DNA of 64,000 nucleotides from Rhizobiaceae bacterium (GCA_025698895.1 JAILWO010000003.1:496001-560000), one strand, 5' to 3'; shown: positions 36,233 through 46,769, counted from the first letter of the stretch. Translations and numbers: made by a program. The notes: generated from the letters alone by a model not told the origin.

Positions 36233-36243
36233 CATGTCCGGGC

Positions 36244-36981
36244 TCATTCGGAGCCGGCGATGCCGAAGGTCACGTTAACCAGGACATTATAGGTATTCTC
36301 GCCCGCCTCGATTGGCGCCTTTTCGGCCATGTCGGCGGCGGCACGCGCCATGAACGGCCGCGGCGGCGGCATGTAGCCCGTCTGCTCGGAAATCTCCAGA
36401 ATGGGGCCGAGCGTGACGCCGGCGGCTTCGGCGAGCGTTCGCGCCTTGTCCATCGCGTCCTTCACCGCGTCCTTGCGGGCCTCGGCGAGCACCGGCCTGG
36501 TATCGGCATTGGTGAACTGGATGTTGCCGCCCTGGTTGACCCCGAGCGTGACCGATCTGTCGATCACCTCTCCGGCCTTGTCGATCTCGCGCACCCTGAC
36601 CGTCAGCGTGTTGGTGACCTGGTAGCCGTCGATGCGCGGCTGGCCTTCCTCGCCGTCGCGGGGATAGTGGTAGCGCGGATTGATCTGGAGGCCGGAGGTT
36701 TGCAGGTCGCGATCCTCGACACCGGCCTGCTTCATCGCCTCGATCACCTCGGCCACGTCCGTATTGACGCCGTCCATCGCCTCGCGCGCGGTGGCCGCCT
36801 CGCGCATGACCGAAAGGGTGAGCACGGCCATGTCCGGCCGGGCCGTGGCCTCGCCCTCGCCGGTCACCACGATACGCGGCTGGAGCGTGGTGGCGGGAGT
36901 GGCGGGCTGCGCCATGGCCGCCTGCGTGGCGAGCAGGAACGTGACCGCGGACATTGCCGCCAGGGATCGCAAATGTGTCAT
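36244..36981 (-). CDS. SIMPL domain (DUF541) periplasmic protein
   Basis: A 245-residue DUF541 protein with a signal peptide ending near AAMAQ. The family pattern is RIVVTGEGEATARPDMAVL near the mature N-terminus, then LQINPRYHYP and GYQVTNTLTVRVREIDKAG. Proteins of this family oligomerise into rings in the cell envelope; their role is unclear, and some protect against oxidative stress. The start at 36981 is preferred, since it gives a proper signal sequence. The stop is next to the shared terminator. Confidence 0.9.
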   Translation of the reverse strand: MTHLRSLAAMSAVTFLLATQAAMAQPATPATTLQPRIVVTGEGEATARPDMAVLTLSVMREAATAREAMDGVNTDVAEVIEAMKQAGVEDRDLQTSGLQINPRYHYPRDGEEGQPRIDGYQVTNTLTVRVREIDKAGEVIDRSVTLGVNQGGNIQFTNADTRPVLAEARKDAVKDAMDKARTLAEAAGVTLGPILEISEQTGYMPPPRPFMARAAADMAEKAPIEAGENTYNVLVNVTFGIAGSE

Positions 36982-37097
36982 CAGAAGGCTCCATCGATGC
37001 TGGGCGCGACGCGCCAAGGGCGGTCAAGCATCAGATTGTGGCGGATTGCGGCGCCCTGCTTGCCCGCCGTCGAATTTGCGACTATCCCCGCCGTGTG

Positions 37098-37173
37098 GGG
37101 CCCGTAGCTCAATGGTTAGAGCCGGCGGCTCATAACCGCTTGGTTGGGGGTTCGAGTCCCTCCGGGCCCACCA
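37098..37173 (+). tRNA. tRNA-Ile2 with CAU anticodon (lysidine type)
   Basis: Full cloverleaf: acceptor GGGCCCG/CGGGCCC, D stem GCTC/GAGC, anticodon stem GGCGG/CCGCT with loop CTCATAA, variable loop TGGTT, T stem GGGGG/CCCTC, and encoded CCA. The anticodon is CAU. The CTCATAA loop and the CTTGGTT variable region resemble the E. coli minor tRNA-Ile (ileX) more than elongator tRNA-Met, so after lysidine modification by TilS it should read AUA codons. Automatic tools may call it tRNA-Met. Confidence 0.88.
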
Positions 37174-37459
37174 TCTTCTCTGTAAGTTCTTGAAATGCTT
37201 GCTATTCGTCGTGGGAAACCTTTCGGGTTGCCCAACGGGGTTGCCCAACCGCTAGCCGCGCACCAGCTTCACGACCTTCTCCATCCCGGCATGGGCGAGT
37301 CGCGCCGGGACCAGGCGCACGGATCACGTCGCTGGGTCGAAGGCGATCCACCTCCCATGGTCCATATACCTCTAGAAATGGCCAGGGTGGATGCAGGGGG
37401 CGCAGGCCGGGTCGTGCTTGGTAGCCTGCACCGGCTATAGCAGATGATGTGCTGGCGCA
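37174..37459. other. tRNA-adjacent region with tandem GGGTTGCCCAAC repeat
   Basis: No gene is supported here. GGGTTGCCCAAC occurs twice in tandem (37225-37236 and 37238-37249); each copy holds the inverted pair GTTG/CAAC. A 23-codon open stretch on the minus strand ends at 37252. The region separates the tRNA from the methyltransferase gene, and its composition is more mixed than the core genome, as expected for an old integration site. Confidence 0.4.
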
Positions 37460-38287
37460 CTAACCAGGTTTGGTGGCAATGGTTTGGAGATACTCGCCTT
37501 GTACCCGCAATGCTCCCTCGCCGGCCTCGTTCGCTGCGGAGAACAACTCGTCCACCTTCGCGCTCATTTCGTCGAACTTGTCGCCTAGCATCTTGCGAGC
37601 CATCACCATTGGCCCGAAGTTTGTCTTGAAGTTCGCGTTGTAATCCTCAAGGCTTTCGTGTTCGAAGACGTTCATCTTCTTCTCGAATGAAAGGTCCAGC
37701 CCGTACGGTTCAAACAGTTCGGTTACCCGCTCGACCGATCCCCACAACACCGGCGGCGGCACCCCTGGCGGGGGTGGCGGCATATATGAACTCTGCAGTT
37801 TGAACATGCCCCCGATAACTCCTTCCGGGGTCCAACATGCGATGCCGATCTTGCCGCCTGGTTTAAGCACCCGGGCTAATTCGCGCGCCGTGGCCTCCTG
37901 GTCCGGCGCGAACATATGCCCGAACGTAGAAGTGACCCGATCGAATGTCTCGTCCGCGAAGGGCAGATCACTTGCGTCGGCCTCTACCCATTCGATGGAC
38001 GCAGCCACGCCCGCGTCGGCGGCCCGTCGCTTGCCATCCTCAAAGTGATTTGCCACCAGATCGGAGGCCACTACCGAAGCGCCGCGCAACGCAGCTGGTA
38101 TCGCGATATTCCCGCCGCTGCCTGCTCCGACATCCAGCAGCCTCATGCCGGGTTCGATGCCAATTGCGTCCAATAGCGGCGTACCGACCTTGTCGATGTA
38201 GTTTGCTACTTCGTCCCAGTGTCCGGCAGACCAGACCGCCCGCCCGGACTCTCGCAGTCGTTCGCGCACCGCTGGATCGAGTGCCAT
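37460..38287 (-). CDS. Class I SAM-dependent methyltransferase
   Basis: A 275-residue Methyltransf_11-type enzyme. The SAM-binding motif I is LLDVGAGSGGNIAIP near residues 48-62, followed by ASIEWVEADASDLPFADETF and the ARVLKPGGKIGIACW strand. A proline run (MPPPPPGVPPP) lies near 168-178. The substrate is unknown. The start at 38287 has a strong GGGAGGTGGGGAG site; the longer upstream frame is not coding-like. It stands alone in tRNA-adjacent accessory DNA and probably came by transfer. Confidence 0.88.
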   Translation of the reverse strand: MALDPAVRERLRESGRAVWSAGHWDEVANYIDKVGTPLLDAIGIEPGMRLLDVGAGSGGNIAIPAALRGASVVASDLVANHFEDGKRRAADAGVAASIEWVEADASDLPFADETFDRVTSTFGHMFAPDQEATARELARVLKPGGKIGIACWTPEGVIGGMFKLQSSYMPPPPPGVPPPVLWGSVERVTELFEPYGLDLSFEKKMNVFEHESLEDYNANFKTNFGPMVMARKMLGDKFDEMSAKVDELFSAANEAGEGALRVQGEYLQTIATKPG

Positions 38288-39012
38288 CTCCCCACCTCCC
38301 TGGGCAGAGTGCTCGCAAGCACCATTCAACAATAAACCCGCTGGTTCATCGCTACAAGGGCATGACCTGGAGCCGGTTTTTCGGGGATCGCTCCGGGAAT
38401 CAGCTGCGCTTTTGGCCGCGTCGCTGCAGGATGCCGACGCAAGGGTCGAGGTCATTGGTGGCCAAGTGAGCATGGCGCATCGTCATCTGCAGCGTTTGGT
38501 GACCGAGCTACATCTGACGCGCCGGATATCGATGCCGCGCTGGACGAGCCGCGACGCGCGGGCGACTGAGGCCGGCGCTCGATGGTCCGATTCCTCCGGC
38601 TTCTGCCGGAGGCGATCATTTCGCCATGCCGAAGTGGTCTGCCGTCCACGGTCTCAGCGGTTCGGCAAGGCTGGGGAGTTGTGTGGAATCAAACCAACCT
38701 CGGGAGGGGGCAACTGATCGATTCGCCGGGATTCCTGCCCTTCCGGCATGCCGGGACGGCCTCATCTCTTAACGAGACCTTTCCGCCGCTGCCCAAAACG
38801 TGGCTTTTGTGCAACAGGATGATGGCATACGCCTGTCAGGACCGTTCCCGGCGCCGGTTCGCTGTTGAACGGCGGGGCGGGCTAGGTAATGTCGGCTTCG
38901 GAGAAGGGGCGTGCACACGCAGCTTTTTCACTCATTGGGGATGGGGCAGGGAACGCTGTCCTTCAGCATAAAGTACCCAGACCCGCTTTAAACTTTGACT
39001 GGAGGTCAGAAA
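38288..39012. other. 725-base region without a supported gene, upstream of the porin
   Basis: Frames here (for example 38412-38717 and 38582-38971) show no recognisable family, ribosome site or codon bias. A perfect hairpin CCTCCGGC-TTCT-GCCGGAGG is at 38592-38611. The last 70 bases before 39013 should hold the porin promoter. It may contain decayed genes from the insertion next to the tRNA. Confidence 0.4.
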
Positions 39013-40182
39013 ATGAACATCAAGAGCCTGATCCTCGGCTCCGCAGCGGCTCTGGTCGCGGTGTCCGGCGCTCGCGCCGCCGACGCCGTCATCATGGCCG
39101 AGCCGGAGCCGGTGGAATATGTGCGCGTCTGCGACGCGTACGGCGCCGGCTTCTTCTACATCCCCGGCACCGAGACCTGCCTGCAGATCTCGGGCTATGT
39201 CTGGTACCAGATCGGCTTCAACGGCTATGAAGCTGTTCCCACTGCTGTGCCTGGCGACGCCAACGGTGATGGCGTCATTGGTGCGGGTGAAACCATAATT
39301 GTCGACACCAGCAATGACACGCCCGGCTATATCGGTGGTCGTGTCGGTGACGGCTGGCTGAAGACCACCCGCGCCCGCATCAACTTCGATGCGCGTTCGG
39401 ACACCGAGTGGGGCACGCTGCGCGCCTATGCCCGCATCCAGGCCTCTTGGGGCACCCCGGTTGACGGTCCTGCGTCCTTCGACCAGGCCTACATCCAGCT
39501 CGGCGGCCTGATGCTGGGTTATTCCGAGTCGTTCTTCGTCGACTCCAAGAATGGCGGCCCGTCCAACTACGGCTCGCACTCCTGGGGCGGCATGTACTAC
39601 GGCTACCAGCAGCGTCACCTGATCGGCTACCGCTTCGGTGGTTCGCAGGGCTTCTTCGGCGCGATCGCGCTGGAAGACGACACGCTCGCCGGTGAAGGCT
39701 ACATGCCCGACATCGTCGGCAAGATCGGTGTTGCCCAGGCTTGGGGTGCCGCGTGGTTGGTCGTCGGTTACGACGAGTCCCGCAACGCGCTCGGTGATGA
39801 CGGCTTCGCGGTCCAGGCCGGCGCGCACATCAATGCCGGACCTCCCGGATCGTCGCTGCGCCTGATCGGCTACTACAACGACAGCGACAACGCCTACGGT
39901 CCGAGCTCGGCCCTCGGTGTTGATCCTGAGTGGTCGGTGCTGGCGTCCTACCAGTACGCCTTCTCGCCGACCCTGGCGGTCTCCGTCGGCGGTCAGTACT
40001 TCTCCGACCTCTACTTCGCCGGCACCGACATCTCGACCGGTCTCGACGCCTGGGGTGCGGAACTGTCGGTTGTGTGGACTCCGGTCACGAACTTCGAGGT
40101 TCGTACCGAACTGCACTACGACGAGGTCGACGATCTCGATGGTACCTTCTCGGGCTACCTGCGCTTCACGCGCTACTTCTGA
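39013..40182 (+). CDS. Alphaproteobacterial (Rhizobiales) outer-membrane porin
   Basis: A 389-residue beta-barrel porin of the Porin_2 family for passive uptake of small solutes. The signal peptide MNIKSLILGSAAALVAVSG ends after ARAA. The mature N-terminus EPEPVEYVRVCDAYGAGFFY and the paired Cys (VCDAYG and ETCLQISGYV) are diagnostic of Rhizobiales porins. The C-terminus GYLRFTRYF ends in Phe, the signal for BAM insertion. GGAGG lies 7 bases before ATG. Codons are strongly biased, as in highly expressed genes. A strong terminator follows. Confidence 0.96.
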   Translation: MNIKSLILGSAAALVAVSGARAADAVIMAEPEPVEYVRVCDAYGAGFFYIPGTETCLQISGYVWYQIGFNGYEAVPTAVPGDANGDGVIGAGETIIVDTSNDTPGYIGGRVGDGWLKTTRARINFDARSDTEWGTLRAYARIQASWGTPVDGPASFDQAYIQLGGLMLGYSESFFVDSKNGGPSNYGSHSWGGMYYGYQQRHLIGYRFGGSQGFFGAIALEDDTLAGEGYMPDIVGKIGVAQAWGAAWLVVGYDESRNALGDDGFAVQAGAHINAGPPGSSLRLIGYYNDSDNAYGPSSALGVDPEWSVLASYQYAFSPTLAVSVGGQYFSDLYFAGTDISTGLDAWGAELSVVWTPVTNFEVRTELHYDEVDDLDGTFSGYLRFTRYF

Positions 40183-40204
40183 TCGGTTCTCGAACCGACA
40201 AGGG

Positions 40205-40238
40205 AAAACCCGGCGGGCAACCGCCGGGTTTTTCTTTT
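40205..40238 (+). terminator. Strong terminator of the porin gene
   Basis: 12-bp stem AAAACCCGGCGG (40205-40216) and CCGCCGGGTTTT (40221-40232) with loop GCAA, followed by a T-rich run. It lies 22 bases after the stop. Confidence 0.92.
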
Positions 40239-40278
40239 GGTCAGGTATGCTGCGCGCGGACCGTGGCGATCCGCTTCT

Positions 40279-41175
40279 TCAATGCAGGGTGCGATCGGCC
40301 TTCGCCAGGAACGCGGCGATGCGCTTCGGCAGCTCGCCTGTTTCGAGCAGGGGCGCGTGTCCCTGTCCCTCCACCGTCACGGCCTCGAGCGCGGGATGGC
40401 GCCGTTCCATCTCGGCCAGCGTCGCGGCCGACAGCAGGGATGAATTGCGGCCGCGGATCGCCAGGACGGGAATGCCGGCCAGGCCCATGAATTGCGGCCA
40501 GAAGACCGGTAGCGGCTTGCCGAGATCAAGCCCGGTGACGCTCCTGAGCAACGCCGGATCGAAATCGGGAACGAGGCGGCCGTCATCCTCGCGATAATAG
40601 GATCGCACCATCCGTTCCCAGTCCGTGTCGTCGAGCGCGGGAAAACCGGCGGCGGATGTCGCCTTCTGGATGGCGACGGCCTCCGCGATGCTCTTGGGCC
40701 TCGGCGCCCGCTCCAGATAGGCCTTGATCTGCGCCAGTCCCGCGCCTTCCACCACCGGGCCGATATCGTTCAGCACGGCGGCCTTCATGAGGGCCGGGCG
40801 CATCGCGGCGAGCGCGTGGATGATCAGACCGCCCCGCGAGGTGCCGATGAACGCGGCGTGCTCGATGCCGAGAACGGCAAGTCCGGCGATGATGTCGGAC
40901 GTTTCCACCAGCACCTCGTAGTTGCGCCAGTCCGGATCCCGGTCCGACCGACCACGGCCGCGATAGTCGAACGCGATGACCTGCCTGGGTCTTTCGGGAT
41001 CGCCGGCGAGTATGGCCGCGAGTGCGTCGAAGTCGCGGGCATTGCGGGTCAGCCCGGCAAGGCAGACGACCGGCAGGCGTTCAGGGTGCGCGGTGCCGTG
41101 GACGCGCGCATGCAGCTTCAGCCCGTCCTGCGCACTGTAAAAGACGCTTCGGCCGGTTGCTCCGGTCTCGTCCAA
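40279..41175 (-). CDS. Alpha/beta hydrolase
   Basis: A 298-residue alpha/beta-hydrolase fold enzyme. The nucleophile elbow GTSRGG near residues 110-115 carries the catalytic Ser; VVCLAGLTRNARDFDAL is the oxyanion-hole region near 37-53, RGRGRSDR follows, and GQGHAPLL near 273 carries the catalytic His. The substrate is unknown. Ordinary length for the family. Convergent with the porin, beyond the porin terminator. Confidence 0.9.
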   Translation of the reverse strand: MDETGATGRSVFYSAQDGLKLHARVHGTAHPERLPVVCLAGLTRNARDFDALAAILAGDPERPRQVIAFDYRGRGRSDRDPDWRNYEVLVETSDIIAGLAVLGIEHAAFIGTSRGGLIIHALAAMRPALMKAAVLNDIGPVVEGAGLAQIKAYLERAPRPKSIAEAVAIQKATSAAGFPALDDTDWERMVRSYYREDDGRLVPDFDPALLRSVTGLDLGKPLPVFWPQFMGLAGIPVLAIRGRNSSLLSAATLAEMERRHPALEAVTVEGQGHAPLLETGELPKRIAAFLAKADRTLH

Positions 41176-41236
41176 AGCCTGATCTCCGTCTGATCCGCGA
41201 TTGCTTCCATCGGGCTACCGGTCGTTTCGCCCCGGG

Positions 41237-43327
41237 TCAATCGCGGTCTGATCGGCGTCCGGTCGTCAGGTCGGCTGCCATTTCGAAGCGGTCCGACAGG
41301 CGCATCTTGTAGACCTGATAATTCTCCATGACCCGCTGCACATAGTTGCGGGTCTCGGTGAAGGGGATTCGCTCCACCCAGTCGACCACATCGTCAAGCG
41401 ACATGCCGCGCGGATCGCCATAGCGCGTCATCCAGTCGCTCGCGCGGCGGGGGCCGGCATTGTAGCCGATGAAGGTGAGGATGTAGGAGCCGGCGAACCG
41501 ATCGAGCTGTTCGGCCAGATAGGCTGCTCCGAGCGCGGCGTTGTAACCCGCGTCGCTTGTCAGCCTTGCTGGCGCGAATTCCATGCCGGTCTTGCGCGCC
41601 ATGTCTCGCGCCGTTCCCGGCAGCAATTGCAACAGCCCGCGCGCGCCGGCGCCGGAGACGGCGGCGTGATTGAACTCGCTTTCCTGGCGCGCCACGGCAT
41701 AGGCCAGCGCCTCGCCGGCCTCCGAAATCCTGGCGTCGGCCGGGATGGCGCCGACGGGATGGGCCAGGGCCCCGATTTCAAGCCCGCGGGCGGCGGCTGC
41801 CTTGCCGACCCGCAGCGCGAGCCTGTGGTCGCCACGTTCCTCGGCCATGACCGCCAGCAGCGCCAGTTCGCCCGCGCTGTCGAGCTTGCCGGCCAGCGTG
41901 AGATAAAGCCGATCCGACCAGGCGGGGTGGCCGGCGGCCTCGAGCCGGCGGATCGCTTGCACCGTCTCGCGCGCCTCGAAGGACAGGCGATCCTCGGGCG
42001 TCGGTTCGGGATAGGGCGGCGGCGACAATGCCTCGCCTAGACGGGCGGCAGCGACCTGGCCGTAGAAGGTCGTGGGATAGCTCGCCGCCGCGCGGAAATG
42101 CGCCGCCGCGTCGTCACCGTTCAGCGCTTCGGCCGCACGTCCGAGCCAGTATTCGGCCCGGGCAGTCGAGATCGGGCCCTCCGCGACCTGCCGGATGCGC
42201 TCGAAATGGCGTTGCGCTTTTTCGGCGTCTTGGAGTTCTCGCAAGGCGAACCAGCCGGCGTGGAATTCCGCGTCGGCGATCACCGCCGGGCTTTCGGCAG
42301 CATGGCCCGCGGCGACTTCGTAGGCCATTTCGTGCTCGCCTATGTCCTGAAGCTCGCGCGCCAGAACCCGCCGCTCGGTCCACCAGGCGTCGCCATCCAC
42401 GATCTCACCCGCGTCCGTCGGCGCGCCGGCCATCGCCACGGCCGCCTCGCGGAATTCCCCGTTCCAGCGCAGATAGCGGGCCCTGGCGAAGGACCAGCCC
42501 GCGCCGCGCAGGCTTTCGGGCACCGCATCCAGCAGTTTCCGGGCAGCGGCCTGCCGACGGATCACCGCCGCCCATGCCTTGGCGAGCGGCTCGGCATTCG
42601 CCAGCGGCGCCAGCCTCAGCGCCGACGCGATCCGGTCATGGTGAAGCATCTGCTCCATGCGGGCGCGATGGTCGGCCGGCGGGATCAGCGTGCCGAACTC
42701 GGCGGCAACCGCCAGTTCACGGCGCGGCGAAAGCCGCGTCTTGCGCCAGAACGGCCGCAAGCTCTCGATCGCCTGCTCCTCCTTGCCGAGCGCGCGTTGG
42801 GCGCGGGCGAGCAGCACCGCGCCGTCGATCGTGACCGGGGCGGTGTCGCCGAAGGCGCGCAGCACGCGCGCGGGTTCCGGATTCTCGCGCAGCATCGCAG
42901 TCTCGGCCGCCGCCCTCAACGCTTCCGCCTCCGGCCAGGCCTTCAGCGCGACGGCCGCGCGCTGGATTTCGCCGCTCGTGACCGACTTATCGGAGGAAAG
43001 AGCGATCGCGCGCGCGAGCAGCTTGTAATCGAGCGAACCGGCGGCCACCGAATCCCGCACCGCCCGTGCCCGATCCAGATCGCCCTTGCCGAGCGCATCG
43101 AGGCCGGTCCTCAGCCTTTCCAGATCGCCCGGGCGCGCCAATTCGGGCGACGGCAGCGCGTCGGGCGCTTCGCCGGCATCCAGTTCGGCCTCAATGGCCG
43201 CGCGGCCGGCATTCGCGCCGCCCGGCTCGGGCGCATAGGGCAGGGCGGCCTGTCCGAGGGCCGGACCGGCGAGCGCCTGCGCCCACAACGACCCCGCCAG
43301 GCCGAGGACGGATATCCTGAACTTCAT
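41237..43327 (-). CDS. Soluble lytic murein transglycosylase
   Basis: A 696-residue periplasmic enzyme that cleaves peptidoglycan between MurNAc and GlcNAc. A signal peptide is present ([20 protein letters not shown]). A long superhelical alpha domain spans about 60-500. The SLT catalytic domain at about 530-670 contains the catalytic Glu in [20 protein letters not shown], then [23 protein letters not shown] and [11 protein letters not shown]. The start at 43327 gives the signal peptide. Divergent from dapA. Confidence 0.95.
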   Translation of the reverse strand: MKFRISVLGLAGSLWAQALAGPALGQAALPYAPEPGGANAGRAAIEAELDAGEAPDALPSPELARPGDLERLRTGLDALGKGDLDRARAVRDSVAAGSLDYKLLARAIALSSDKSVTSGEIQRAAVALKAWPEAEALRAAAETAMLRENPEPARVLRAFGDTAPVTIDGAVLLARAQRALGKEEQAIESLRPFWRKTRLSPRRELAVAAEFGTLIPPADHRARMEQMLHHDRIASALRLAPLANAEPLAKAWAAVIRRQAAARKLLDAVPESLRGAGWSFARARYLRWNGEFREAAVAMAGAPTDAGEIVDGDAWWTERRVLARELQDIGEHEMAYEVAAGHAAESPAVIADAEFHAGWFALRELQDAEKAQRHFERIRQVAEGPISTARAEYWLGRAAEALNGDDAAAHFRAAASYPTTFYGQVAAARLGEALSPPPYPEPTPEDRLSFEARETVQAIRRLEAAGHPAWSDRLYLTLAGKLDSAGELALLAVMAEERGDHRLALRVGKAAAARGLEIGALAHPVGAIPADARISEAGEALAYAVARQESEFNHAAVSGAGARGLLQLLPGTARDMARKTGMEFAPARLTSDAGYNAALGAAYLAEQLDRFAGSYILTFIGYNAGPRRASDWMTRYGDPRGMSLDDVVDWVERIPFTETRNYVQRVMENYQVYKMRLSDRFEMAADLTTGRRSDRD

Positions 43328-43494
43328 CGCTGCCCTTTGCTGCTTGCGCCTTCGGCCGCGATGAACGGAGACGGCCGGCTCCACGATGGCGGAGACCTTG
43401 CCGCCACGAGGTGGCAAGACTATGGTGCGCGGCTTCGCGGCGGGCTAGAAGGCCGCCATTTGGCCGATCCGGCTGTCTCGAGGAGAATACTGTC

Positions 43495-44376
43495 ATGTTC
43501 ACAGGGTCGATGACCGCGCTCGTCACGCCGTTCGCCCGCGATGGCGGCGTCGACGAGAAAGCGTTCCGCGACCTGATCGAATGGCAGATCGCGGAAGGTA
43601 CGCGCGGCTTGGTTCCCGTCGGAACGACGGGCGAATCGCCGACATTGAGCCATGAGGAGCATCGCGCGGTGGTGCGCATCTGCGTGGAAACCGCGGCGGG
43701 GCGCGTGCCGGTGATCGCGGGTGCCGGCTCCAACAGCACGAAGGAGGCCGTCGAGTTGGTCCGCTACGCGGAATCGGTCAAGGCGGACGGCGTGCTGGTC
43801 GTCACGCCCTATTACAACAAGCCCACCCAGCGCGGGCTCTACGAGCACTTCGCGCAGGTGGCGCGCGCGACCAGCCTGCCGATCTTCATCTACAATATTC
43901 CGCCGCGCTCGGTCATCGACATGACGCCGGAGACGATGGGGCGGCTGGCCAGGGATTTCGACAATATCGTCGGCGTCAAGGACGCGACGGGCAAGATCGA
44001 GCGTGTGTCCGAGCAGCGCATAACCTGCGGCGCCGATTTCATCCAGCTTTCGGGCGAGGACGCCTCGGCGCTTGGCTTCAACGCGCATGGCGGAGTGGGG
44101 GCGATCTCGGTGACCGCGAACGTAGCGCCGCGCCTGTGCGCGGAGTTCCAGGAGGCGACGCTCGCGGGTGATCGCGACCGCGCGATCGACCTGCAGGACC
44201 GCCTGATGCCGCTGCACAAGGCGATCTTCATCGAGCCAGGCGTGGCGGGCGCCAAATACGCCCTGTCGAAGCTCGGTCGCCTGACCAACGCGGTCCGTTC
44301 GCCGCTCACGACCGTCGAGCCCTCGACGGGCGAAAGCATCGACGCGGCCATGCGTCATGCCGGCCTGCTGAACTGA
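43495..44376 (+). CDS. dapA: 4-hydroxy-tetrahydrodipicolinate synthase
   Basis: A 293-residue TIM-barrel lyase. It condenses pyruvate with aspartate semialdehyde in the first committed step of lysine and diaminopimelate synthesis. The motif GTTGESPTL is near residue 44, [16 protein letters not shown] with the active-site Tyr is near 104-119, and the Schiff-base Lys is in VGVKDATG near 159-166. The length is normal. It is divergent from the lytic transglycosylase and 25 bases before smpB. Confidence 0.97.
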   Translation: MFTGSMTALVTPFARDGGVDEKAFRDLIEWQIAEGTRGLVPVGTTGESPTLSHEEHRAVVRICVETAAGRVPVIAGAGSNSTKEAVELVRYAESVKADGVLVVTPYYNKPTQRGLYEHFAQVARATSLPIFIYNIPPRSVIDMTPETMGRLARDFDNIVGVKDATGKIERVSEQRITCGADFIQLSGEDASALGFNAHGGVGAISVTANVAPRLCAEFQEATLAGDRDRAIDLQDRLMPLHKAIFIEPGVAGAKYALSKLGRLTNAVRSPLTTVEPSTGESIDAAMRHAGLLN

Positions 44377-44401
44377 CGCGCCGTTCGCGCGTTGCCGAGC
44401 C

Positions 44402-44875
44402 ATGGCGCCTCGTTCCGATCCCAACAACCGTGTCGCGGCGGAAAACCGCAAGGCCCGCTTCGCCTACGAGATCCTCGACACGCTCGAGGCCGGCCTTGCC
44501 CTGACCGGCACGGAGGTGAAGTCGTTGCGCGAGGGGCACGCCAATATCCAGGAGTCCTACGCGTCGGTCGAGGACGGAGAGATCTGGCTGATCAATTCCT
44601 ATGTGCCGGAATATCTGCAGGGTAACCGCTTCAACCACGAGCCGCGGCGCCGGCGCAAACTGCTCGTGAACAAGCGCGAGATGGCCAAGCTTGCCCAGAG
44701 CGTCGAACGCGAGGGCATGACCATGGTGCCGCTCAAGATCTACTTCAACGAGCGCGGCCTGGCGAAGCTTCTGCTCGGGGTCGCGCGCGGCAAGAAGCTG
44801 CACGACAAGCGCGAAACCGAAAAGAAGCGCGACTGGGCGCGCGAGAAGAGCCGGCTGCTCAAGGAGCGGGGCTGA
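44402..44875 (+). CDS. smpB: SsrA-binding protein
   Basis: A 157-residue tmRNA partner that rescues stalled ribosomes. Conserved segments: [46 protein letters not shown] and the basic C-terminal tail [15 protein letters not shown], which enters the mRNA channel. Its last 17 bases overlap the convergent UDG gene. Confidence 0.97.
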   Translation: MAPRSDPNNRVAAENRKARFAYEILDTLEAGLALTGTEVKSLREGHANIQESYASVEDGEIWLINSYVPEYLQGNRFNHEPRRRRKLLVNKREMAKLAQSVEREGMTMVPLKIYFNERGLAKLLLGVARGKKLHDKRETEKKRDWAREKSRLLKERG

Positions 44876-45536
44876 CCGCCCGGTCGCCAAGAAAGCGGCT
44901 GATTTCAGCGAAGACCGACACGAACATCTCCTCCGTCAGCCGGCCCGTATTGGTGTTGTAGCGCGAGCAGTGATAGCTCGCAAACAGCGTCACCGCTCCC
45001 GCCTGCTGCCGCGCGCCGTGAGCGAAGGGGTGGTCGGCGACGCGTCGGCCCAGCGCCCGCACGACCGACGCATGCGCGATCGTGCCGAGCGACAGGATCG
45101 CTTCCAGACTCGGCATTGAGGCGATGGTCGCGCTCAGGAATGTCCGGCACGTCGAGATTTCAGCGCCAACCGGCTTGTTTTCCGGCGGAACGCAGCGCAC
45201 GGCGTTCGTGATGGCGGTCTCGACCAGTTCCACGCCATCATCCGGCCGCGCGTCGAAGCAGCCGCGCGAGAAGCCGAAACGGTCCAGCGTGGAATAGAGG
45301 AGGCCGCCGGCATAGTCGCCGGTGAAAGGGCGGCCGGTGCGGTTCGCGCCGCGCAGCCCAGGCGCGAGACCGACGATCAGGAACCGGACGTCCTTCGCGC
45401 CCCCCGGCGGCAGGAAGGTCGGCACCGGCCCGTTATACCAGTCCGGCTCCTTCATCCGCCAGTGCGAGACGAAGGCATGGAGCCGCGGACACAGGGGACA
45501 GTCGTAGGGCGGTTCCGCCGAAACCTGGGTCACCAC
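44859..45536 (-). CDS. Family 5 uracil-DNA glycosylase (UdgB type)
   Basis: A 225-residue DNA repair glycosylase that removes uracil and related bases. Motif 1 [20 protein letters not shown] is near residues 55-74 and motif 2 [16 protein letters not shown] near 186-201. Cysteines for the iron-sulphur cluster are in CPLCPRL near 14-20 and further on. GTG start, two bases after the stop of the upstream NYN gene, so the two form an operon. Confidence 0.9.
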   Translation of the reverse strand: MVTQVSAEPPYDCPLCPRLHAFVSHWRMKEPDWYNGPVPTFLPPGGAKDVRFLIVGLAPGLRGANRTGRPFTGDYAGGLLYSTLDRFGFSRGCFDARPDDGVELVETAITNAVRCVPPENKPVGAEISTCRTFLSATIASMPSLEAILSLGTIAHASVVRALGRRVADHPFAHGARQQAGAVTLFASYHCSRYNTNTGRLTEEMFVSVFAEISRFLGDRAVSPAP

Positions 45537-45537
45537 T

Positions 45538-46116
45538 CTAGAGGTCGTCCTCGTCGGCCGGCGATTCGATGCGGCGCGGCGGCCGTTCGGAGGGATCGCG
45601 ACCGATCTCGGACTTGAGCGACATGAGGTCGACGAAATTGTCCGCCTGGCGGCGCAGATCGTCGGCGATCATCGGCGGCTGCGAGGCGAGCGTCGACACG
45701 ATGCTCACCTTGCGGCCCTTGCGCTGCAGCGCCTCCACCAGGGTGCGGAAATCGCCGTCGCCCGAGAAGATGACGTAATGGTCGACATGATTGACGAGTT
45801 CGAGCGCCTCGATGGTCAGCTCGATGTCCATGTTTCCCTTGATCTTGCGCCGGCCCGTCGAGTCGGTGAATTCCTTCGCCGGCTTCGTCACCACGCGGTA
45901 GCCGTTATAGTCGAGCCAGTCGATCAACGGGCGGATGGACGAATATTCCTGGTCCTCGACGAGTGCGGTATAGTAATAGGCGCGCAGAAGATAGGCCTTC
46001 TTCTGGAAATGAAGAAGAAGCCTCTTGTAGTCGATGTCGAATCCAAGGGCTCGGGATGTCGCGTAGAGATTTGCGCCGTCGATGAAAAGTGCGATCTTTT
46101 CCCGCTGGTCGAACAT
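45538..46116 (-). CDS. NYN domain (LabA/DUF88) protein
   Basis: A 192-residue PIN-like fold RNase-type protein. Conserved acidic residues are in IALFIDGANLYATSR near 8-22, GNMDIELTIEAL near 94-105 and YVIFSGDGDFRTLVEAL near 114-130, forming the metal site. Bacterial members affect RNA turnover or regulation, but the target is unknown. The start at 46116 is supported by the family N-terminus; the longer frame overlaps the rpoZ promoter area. Divergent from rpoZ. Confidence 0.92.
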   Translation of the reverse strand: MFDQREKIALFIDGANLYATSRALGFDIDYKRLLLHFQKKAYLLRAYYYTALVEDQEYSSIRPLIDWLDYNGYRVVTKPAKEFTDSTGRRKIKGNMDIELTIEALELVNHVDHYVIFSGDGDFRTLVEALQRKGRKVSIVSTLASQPPMIADDLRRQADNFVDLMSLKSEIGRDPSERPPRRIESPADEDDL

Positions 46117-46364
46117 GAAATATGCCTTCTCGAAACAATTCGGTCGAGGCCGACAACCGGCCTGAAACGGGTATACGACAACGCGGCTTGCCCAAACCCA
46201 GACATAGCGGCCGGTGCATTCCTTTCCAAGTGCGGCGATATGCGCCGCAAGAAAAGTTGACCGCGACAGGACGACCGGAACGCCAATCTTGTTTTCGCCG
46301 TTCGTTCGCGATATGGACGGCGCAACTTCCAACCATTGCAGAACCATCACGAAAGGGGCAGTTC

Positions 46365-46769
46365 ATGGCCCGCGTCACCGTTGAAGATTGCATCGACAAG
46401 GTCGAGAACCGTTTTGAACTGGTGCTCCTGTCGGCGCATCGCGCCCGTCAGGTCAGCCAGGGCGCCCAGATCACCATCGATCGCGACAATGACAAGAACC
46501 CGGTCGTCGCGCTGCGCGAGATCGCCGAGGAGACGCTTTCGCCGGGCGACCTCAAGGAAGACCTGATTCACTCGCTGCAGAAGCATGTCGAGGTGGATGA
46601 GCCGGAGGTCGACGCGCCCGAACTGGCCGCGCCCGCCGACGCCCAGGCACCCGCGACGGCCGAGGAAGGCGATGACGAGCCCAACATCGCCTTTGACCGC
46701 ATGAGCGAGGATGAGCTGCTGGCCGGCATCGAAGGTCTGGTCCCGCCGGAAAAGAGCGACGATTTCTGA
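46365..46769 (+). CDS. rpoZ: RNA polymerase omega subunit
   Basis: A 134-residue omega subunit that helps assemble RNA polymerase and forms part of a ppGpp site. Core motif [20 protein letters not shown], then [14 protein letters not shown] and [12 protein letters not shown]. The C-terminal acidic Ala-rich tail (about 75-134) is the usual alphaproteobacterial extension. It is followed by a strong terminator and then the ppGpp synthetase gene rsh, a conserved and functionally sensible order. Confidence 0.97.
   Translation: MARVTVEDCIDKVENRFELVLLSAHRARQVSQGAQITIDRDNDKNPVVALREIAEETLSPGDLKEDLIHSLQKHVEVDEPEVDAPELAAPADAQAPATAEEGDDEPNIAFDRMSEDELLAGIEGLVPPEKSDDF

Noticed and set aside
37024-37248. 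Minus-strand open frame reading RRDSNPQPSGYEPPALTIELRA
   Set aside because: This is the well-known false protein produced by reading a tRNA gene on the wrong strand.
38412-38971. Plus-strand frames between the methyltransferase and the porin
   Set aside because: No start signals or recognisable domains; overlapping frames look equally random.
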